Origin: Punica granatum
Lineage: Eukaryota > Streptophyta > Magnoliopsida > Myrtales > Lythraceae
Direction of reading: 5' to 3'
NCBI RefSeq assembly: GCF_007655135.1
Contig: NC_045131.1
Coordinates: 1,240,001-1,304,000, forward strand
DNA: 64,000 nucleotides
Shown here in pieces: positions 58,345 through 64,000 of this stretch (positions are counted from its first letter, which is position 1; every line of letters begins with the position of its first letter). The position numbers and the translations under genes were made by a program. The notes beneath the pieces were generated by a model that saw only the letters and a program-made list of their open reading frames with translations, had not been told where the DNA came from and did not search any database.

Positions 58345-59068
58345 TGATCCTGAAGAAGCCACCATTGCTTCATGTAATGAAATTGGCTTGTATAGTGGTC
58401 AAAGACTTTCTTTTTGGGTGTGAGAATATCATTTTGTTGAAATTATCGAAATCAAACTCCAAAGATTAAATCATATGTTCGCAAACTCCTCGACAGTAGG
58501 TGATTCAAATTTGAGCTCAAGGAGGAAGCTTTCTCCAGAGCCTGAGAACGTCGAGAACTCAGCTTCACTTCTCCTAAGATTAAATCATATGAATGCCGAT
58601 TAAATCATATAAATGCCGTTTACCATACTACATTTCTCTGCTTGCCGCAAGTTTCACAAAGGAGAGAGAGAGAGAGAGAAACATAGTGAGGAGAGAGACT
58701 GGGGAGAGATAGGGGATAGAGTGGAATGTGAGAGAGACAAGAGAGGGAGGAGAGCGATAGGAGGGAGAGCTTTTTTTTTTTTTTAAAAAGAGAAGATATT
58801 TTAATTCAAAATTTTTAAATTTCAAATTATTTCAATTTTATTTAATTAGAAATGATTTTTTTTATTATGACAGTAAGGCCACATCAGATATCATGTGACG
58901 CATATAGGTGCCATGTCATAAAAATGTTAACGGCGTTAGCGAAATTGACGGAATGTAGTTGATTGTATCATTTTGTAAGATTTTGTATCAAATTGTTATA
59001 AAAAACAGTTTTTCTATTGCCGGCGAAACTTTGCAAAAGTTTTTTGTTTCAACCGAGTAATTTTTCCT

Positions 59069-61374
59069 GAACTAATATATCCTCAACTTTTTTTTTAATC
59101 TAATAGTTCTTAATTTTCGATGTTATTTTTATTATTAACAATATGGTAAATATAAAATGTTACGCAAAATTACTTCTCTTCCCTTTAGTAATATAGATGA
59201 TCCAAACATACAAACACAATATGTCATGACCTACTCACGACGCGTATTTCTTCACAATTTAAACTTACTTTTAGCACTTCTATTTCACAGAATAAAAAGT
59301 GAAGTATATTTAACATATGAGATAATGTGACACAAATTTTATAAAAAGAAAGTCTCGCATGCATCTGTATTATCTTCAATATAAGAGATTGTAAGGGTTG
59401 CTCCACATATCACTGAAAGACCCCATCAAACCCTACGAGCTAGATAAGAGAACAGATAATTCTCGAAGCATATGTTTATGCGCCAGCCGCACTTGCTCGA
59501 AGGCGACTCGAATACGACATGGCCTTCGTATGATTAAAAAAAAAAAACCGAGTGGACACGTGTATTTTGTAATTTTGTTTCTCTCTGTGTTCGTTTTGCT
59601 TATTACAAGCGATTCAAGATGAGTAAGCTCTCTTGCGTGCGTCTTGCGGAAGGAAACACGTACGGTCGGCAGACAGAGATGGAAGATGCGTGTGATGGGC
59701 GTTGGTCGAAGGTTCCTATGTTAGCGCCATGCATGAACGGCTACCTACATATATTATAAATTATAATGACAGTACCGTACGTATAATGTAACAATATTTG
59801 TCTGCCACTGTCATCCGTGATTAATTAACAAACATCCAAACAGAAGTACAGTTTTTTGGGCGAAAGGAGTACCTAAAAAATAAAAAGTAAAAACGAACAT
59901 ATTTTTTTCTTTAATGTGGGTCCAATGCATGAAAATCAAGCATCGATTAGATTTGTTGATATATCCCACCCCCCACCTCCCCCCTCCCGAAAAAGAAAAA
60001 AAGCAAAAAAAAAAAAGGGTCTCTTGATAACTTATCCCAGTTGTTTTTTTCTTTTTGTACGGTCGAATGGGGACGCCAGGTGATTTGTTTTGTTGCTTTT
60101 AGGTAAACTGTGGTTTCATAAGGAAGTTAAAGGGCACGACTTTTGGAGATTCTTTAAGGCCCTTTTGCTTAATCTTTTGAAAACAAAGTTCCCCTAAGTT
60201 AATTTATCGTTTTCTCCATAAATAATTCCAATAGGTTCGTAGATCATATATACATATATATAGAGAGAGATCTATTTCTAAATTGTTTATTCATAGCCCC
60301 ATTTGGATTATGGCCAGTTGAATCCCACGTGTATCGGATGCTAATAGTTTAATTATCCACGGAATCTTCCTTAACTGAGTTAATGATTAAAATCTCTGTA
60401 CCATAAAATAATTAGTAATTCCACTTTTAGATATCTTCGAGATCATGGCCACAAAAAGATATATTCGAGAGGTTTATTTAAGTATTCTTTTTTATACATT
60501 CAAATAATTTACTTAAAAAATATTTATTTGAAATGGTACATTCAAATATAATACCCACTTTTCATTCCAATGTATTGTAGAATAATCTTTCACTACAAGG
60601 GATATATATTTGTGAGTTTATATTCTATATTCCGGAAGAGGGGAAGTCCATTCATTTTACATGAAACTAAATTGCTCGAATCATTTCTTGTTATTCATCT
60701 AAAAACTTATGTTTAATAATCTTTTTTTGGCTAAGTCTTATGTTTAATAATCAATTATTGTAGTTCAATGGATGTAATTGGATCTTTTTTTTTTTATGGA
60801 GTCTAAGCAAGGATGTCGCCATTGTGACTGCTGCCAAACATCCCCTTGATTGGACAGATTGATTGGATTCCCGATTGGAGCAAAAAGAACAGACACAGAA
60901 AACGAATATTCACGGGTGATAACTTCAAGGAAAAAAAAGATAACGCAAAAGAATATTCACGAAAAACCATGATCATGATCACACTTCACTTTTTAGTCAT
61001 TTTTGAGTTAAAGGTGACACTCCCAAATGAAACCCCACTTTGTAAGAATCTTTGACATGAATTTCATGGAAGTAGAAAATCTAAATCAGATATTGTGGGC
61101 ATGCAGGTTAGATTAGGGGGCCTCCAAAGGGGGAAATGAACAGAAGTTCCATGTCACGTCGTGCCCAAAGATATAGCAATAAAACATAAAAATGTACGCA
61201 CGTTATTTGAGAAGCCATGCATTAATTGAAAGACCAATACGTGGCCTAGATGGCTGGTCTATTACCTATCAATGCAAGGGAAAAAAAACAAAATACTAAC
61301 CCAAATTGATTTAAGCAGTTCGGTATTTGCTCTCCTTAAATAAGATATCGAGTTTGAATCTTGTAAATCCATTC

Positions 61375-61406
<32 letters not shown>

Positions 61407-61532
61407 CACAGATACATATAAAAACTGATGAACCGTAGAGCAGATTTCATCAATTTCTGTTGAGAGTGTATTAGAACAATTATTTATGTATTTCCCGAGC
61501 ATAACATTATCGAGTATGTTATTACGTGCACA

Positions 61533-61570
<38 letters not shown>

Positions 61571-62753
61571 CGCATGCAGGGAGAGGACCACATGCATGTT
61601 CCTATGTAATGTTTGGCACTCTTGGAAGATAGAGGGATGAAAGTAAACTACAAAGGAAGAAAGAAAGAAAGAAGAAGTTGGGGAACCGTATGGACCATCA
61701 GAACATGTTATGCACGCAATTGACTGTTCATATGGCCTGTGTTTATGTCCTCGTCATTTTCTTGTCGCTCATATATATATATATATATATATAATATATA
61801 TATACATACTGTCTTCCTCTCTCCTCTATACAATTTTCTAGCATTCACACTCCTAGAAATCCTTTGATTAATCTGACATGCTAATTGGAATTAGTACTCA
61901 ATTATAATTAAATCAGTAACTCTAAAATCAATTACAGATTAAATTAAATCTTCCCATGTATGCAATTCCTTTTTAGAGGATATATATATCTGGTTCTCAA
62001 TTACATCTTGCAAGTATATATGTCATACGTGAACTAACTTATAAAGAACATCGTGATGCTCTGCAAACGGCGTTTCTAGTTCATCCTAAATGGAATGATG
62101 TTGGGCCTAAATCCCGATTTATTCTAGCTGGTGTGGGAACGGGGGAGAAGGCACATTCTTCATCATTTATTAGAATCAGAGAATCGATCGAGACCATCAA
62201 GTTGCATTCTTTTCCTCGGCTATGCATTAATTTTGAGTGGCCAAATTTAGCTTTCCTTCAGCACAAGAATCACTTTCACATCCATCTGATGATCATCGAA
62301 AAGGCCAAAGAAGGCCAGCAATTCTCGATTGATAGTGGCAGAAGAAGCAGCCAAATTTGGGCAAAGCCGCATTATTGCTTCTCTCTCTCTCTCTCGTGCA
62401 TTTTGTCTTCAAATTATAAAATGAAGTTATACATGTATCTATCAATATCGTGATTTTAAAAATAAAAGAAAGAAACCCATGATGATATATTATACAGATA
62501 TATATGATCGATATCGTTATCTCTGTTGATCGCACAAAATCTTTCTTTCTTTCTTTCTTTTTTCTCCTTTCTGGGACCCATCTTGTTCTTGGATTAATCT
62601 TTTCTTTTTGGTGGTAATTCTTGGATTAATATATTAGTACGACGAAAACCTCGGCTCTAAATTATAGAATACAATGCAGATAACAAATTACGCTTTCTAT
62701 AAGTAAATTTTAATCATAGTTTAGGACTTTTGAATCTACTAGTTATTAACATG
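59069..62753. other. AT-rich intergenic DNA, no gene seen
   Basis: No exon with recognisable protein similarity on either strand. It contains poly-A/T runs, (TA)n tracts near 61379-61406, 61536-61566 and 61768-61803, and a SINE-like fragment near 61306-61385. Short ORFs are low-complexity or unremarkable. Confidence 0.55.
61306..61385 (+). mobile_element. SINE-like fragment, copy 2
   Basis: It reads TTGATTTAAGCAGTTCGGTA, then TTTGCTCTCCTTAAATAAGA and ATCGAGTTTGAATCTTGTAAA, a diverged version of the A-box to B-box stretch at 62754-62820. A (TA)n tract follows directly. Only the tRNA-related head is present. Confidence 0.55.
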
Positions 62754-62882
62754 GATTGGTTCAAGCGGTTCGGCGTTTGTTCCGCTTAAGCCAAGTCTCG
62801 TGTTCGAGTTCTTGTCAAAAAATTCATGTTATGAAAGCTTTATACCTTAATGAGTCAACCCGGCTCAACTGAATTACTCGGA
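62754..62882 (+). mobile_element. tRNA-derived SINE-like element, copy 3
   Basis: The head GATTGGTTCAAGCGGTTCGG is A-box-like. After GTTCCGCTTAAGCCAAG comes the B-box-like TCTCGTGTTCGAGTTCTTG, then a short body ending GAGTCAACCCGGCTCAACTG. The same order appears, inverted, at 51549-51685. Boundaries are approximate because no clear target duplication was found. Confidence 0.65.
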
Positions 62883-64000
62883 GCTCAATTAAACTTTCAG
62901 ATATCAGATTCACACCGAAAAAAATTTATTATATATAAATAACGTGTTCTAGCTAATAGAAAGAAAGAACCTTCAAACCTAATTGAGACCATTAATACCC
63001 AAAAAAAAAATCCTTATCTTTCTGTGACTTGCACTTTTCATCAGTTTTGCCTTATTTTTTTTATTATGAATATTTGTTAATTAAGTTGGTCTTTTAGCTA
63101 AAAATTATGATGAGCCGATAAATACGTACTAATTATCAGGTGTATCGTGGAGAGTCAAATGGGTTTTTTTTTTTTTACACTAGCCAATAAAACAATATGT
63201 CTACAATGCTATAGGTTTTATACGAGCTTTCAATTCCATCTTCACTTAACAGTTTAAATTTTGAGGTTAGAGATGATTTAAATTCGTATTGACCCACTAG
63301 AAATTTAATATGTAGATATACTTCACTTTCATGGTAACATAATTGATTCGTCATTAACGAACTTCGTATGGAATTCCTAAGAAATTTTCAGTCACTAACT
63401 GATAATGCCAATTCACGTTATCATATATAATGCAATCTTCTCGAAAACATAGATGTCAATCATCAAAGGGTTAGACTAAAAACAATCCTTTCTATCGGAA
63501 TTATTGAAGAGGAAGACGACAGTCATCCATTAATATAATCATGAGGTGGACCTTTCCGTTCCTCCTTCGAGCCGGAGTCCGGTCGTTTTCTGTCTCCGTA
63601 CCATACTCTATGTCGTACCGCTCTTTCTATCAACTCACTTCCAATTCTTCTTTTTCTTTTCCTCCTCATTATTTCTATCCTCGGGAATTATGATTGGTCA
63701 TCATGATAATTATTATCAAACTGAATCTTCATATATATGATAACGAGAATCGAAAAATCGAACGATTAAGACTAATTATTGGAGGTGGCGTGCTATGAAT
63801 TCCCGATCAACATGTCCATATGCCTTTTCTTTAGTAAATGAAGCGATCAACTTAAACTGAGAGAAAAGTCTCGATATTAAAATTATTGTAAGAGGGGGAA
63901 AGTATTGATTGTGGGGGTGAAAAAAAATATGATTCCTAGATGCATCACTTCCCCTTCTTTTCTGTGGCTAATAATAGTTTGCCTACAGGTTACTTTCCAG
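62883..64000. other. AT-rich intergenic DNA at window end
   Basis: No gene, RNA or transposon boundary could be recognised. It includes a T-run near 63164-63176 and otherwise unique-looking AT-rich sequence. Confidence 0.5.

Larger units (their letters stand above)
57213..59068. mobile_element. Mutator-like (MULE-type) element, 1856 bp, long inverted ends
   Basis: Terminal inverted repeats of about 300 bp: the left starts GGGAAAATTACTCAGTTGAT, and the right, inverted, AGGAAAAATTACTCGGTTGA. Both continue through ACTTTTGCAAAGTTTC, GATACAAAATCTTACAAAAT and GCTAACGCCGTTAACATTTT. The flanks GGACTAATA (57204-57212) and GAACTAATA (59069-59077) agree in 8 of 9 bases, a MULE-type target duplication. 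Inside are (CT)n/(GA)n tracts at mirrored places, a C-rich segment (57540-57860), a nested MITE and possible captured gene sequence. No transposase is present. It inserted one base beyond the end of Helitron H3. Confidence 0.87.

Noticed and set aside
1..64000. CRISPR arrays, rRNA genes, classical miRNA precursors
   Set aside because: No array, rRNA segment or mature sequence of the common conserved plant miRNA families was recognised by eye; a proper covariance or hairpin search was not possible.

Overview
This is plant nuclear DNA from a eudicot. Genes are multi-exon with GT-AG introns, proteins are plant-specific (PLS-class PPR, NAC, EID1-like F-box, chloroplast ClpB, membrane-anchored ubiquitin-fold protein), intergenic DNA is AT-rich, and there are many (TA)n, (CT)n and (GATA)n microsatellites and plant-type transposons. 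The species cannot be fixed from the sequence alone.

Layout. 0-9.3 kb is gene-poor: one intronless atypical bHLH gene on the minus strand (about 2.0-2.4 kb), microsatellites, and a 782-bp Mutator-like MITE with a perfect 10-bp target duplication (6832-7613). 9.3-33.4 kb is the gene-rich core, all on the plus strand: cytosolic ribosomal protein eS19, a TPX2-domain microtubule-binding protein, a BAG8-like co-chaperone regulator, an intronless PPR protein, a MUB, and the ten-exon chloroplast chaperone ClpB3. It is broken by a five-unit minisatellite and a LINE remnant that has lost its reverse transcriptase core. 34-38.7 kb holds a conserved plant gene of unknown function (plus) and an EID1-like F-box gene (minus). 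39-46 kb is a transposon nest containing a 592-bp Helitron, duplicated blocks, and a NAC gene that is truncated and frameshifted. 46.4-51.3 kb holds two minus-strand genes: a chloroplast DUF4336 protein and a membrane-anchored RING protein. 51.5-59.1 kb is almost wholly mobile DNA: a SINE-like element, foldback MITEs, two related Helitrons head to tail, and a 1.86-kb MULE-type element with a MITE nested inside. 59.1-64 kb is AT-rich and shows no gene, only SINE-like fragments and microsatellites.

The genes are ordinary, unrelated housekeeping and regulatory plant genes with no pathway logic between them. Three encode plastid or presumed organelle proteins (ClpB3, DUF4336, PPR). Three concern ubiquitin or ubiquitin-like pathways (MUB, F-box, RING).

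The most unusual recurring signal is in the introns. In three genes (eS19, TPX2-like, ClpB3) the 3' part of an intron is tandemly duplicated, and in three of the four cases this makes a second, decoy splice acceptor. I found no clearly new biological system. The better leads are these intron duplications, the NAC pseudogene inside duplicated transposon DNA, the tandem Helitrons, and the MULE with a possible captured gene fragment.
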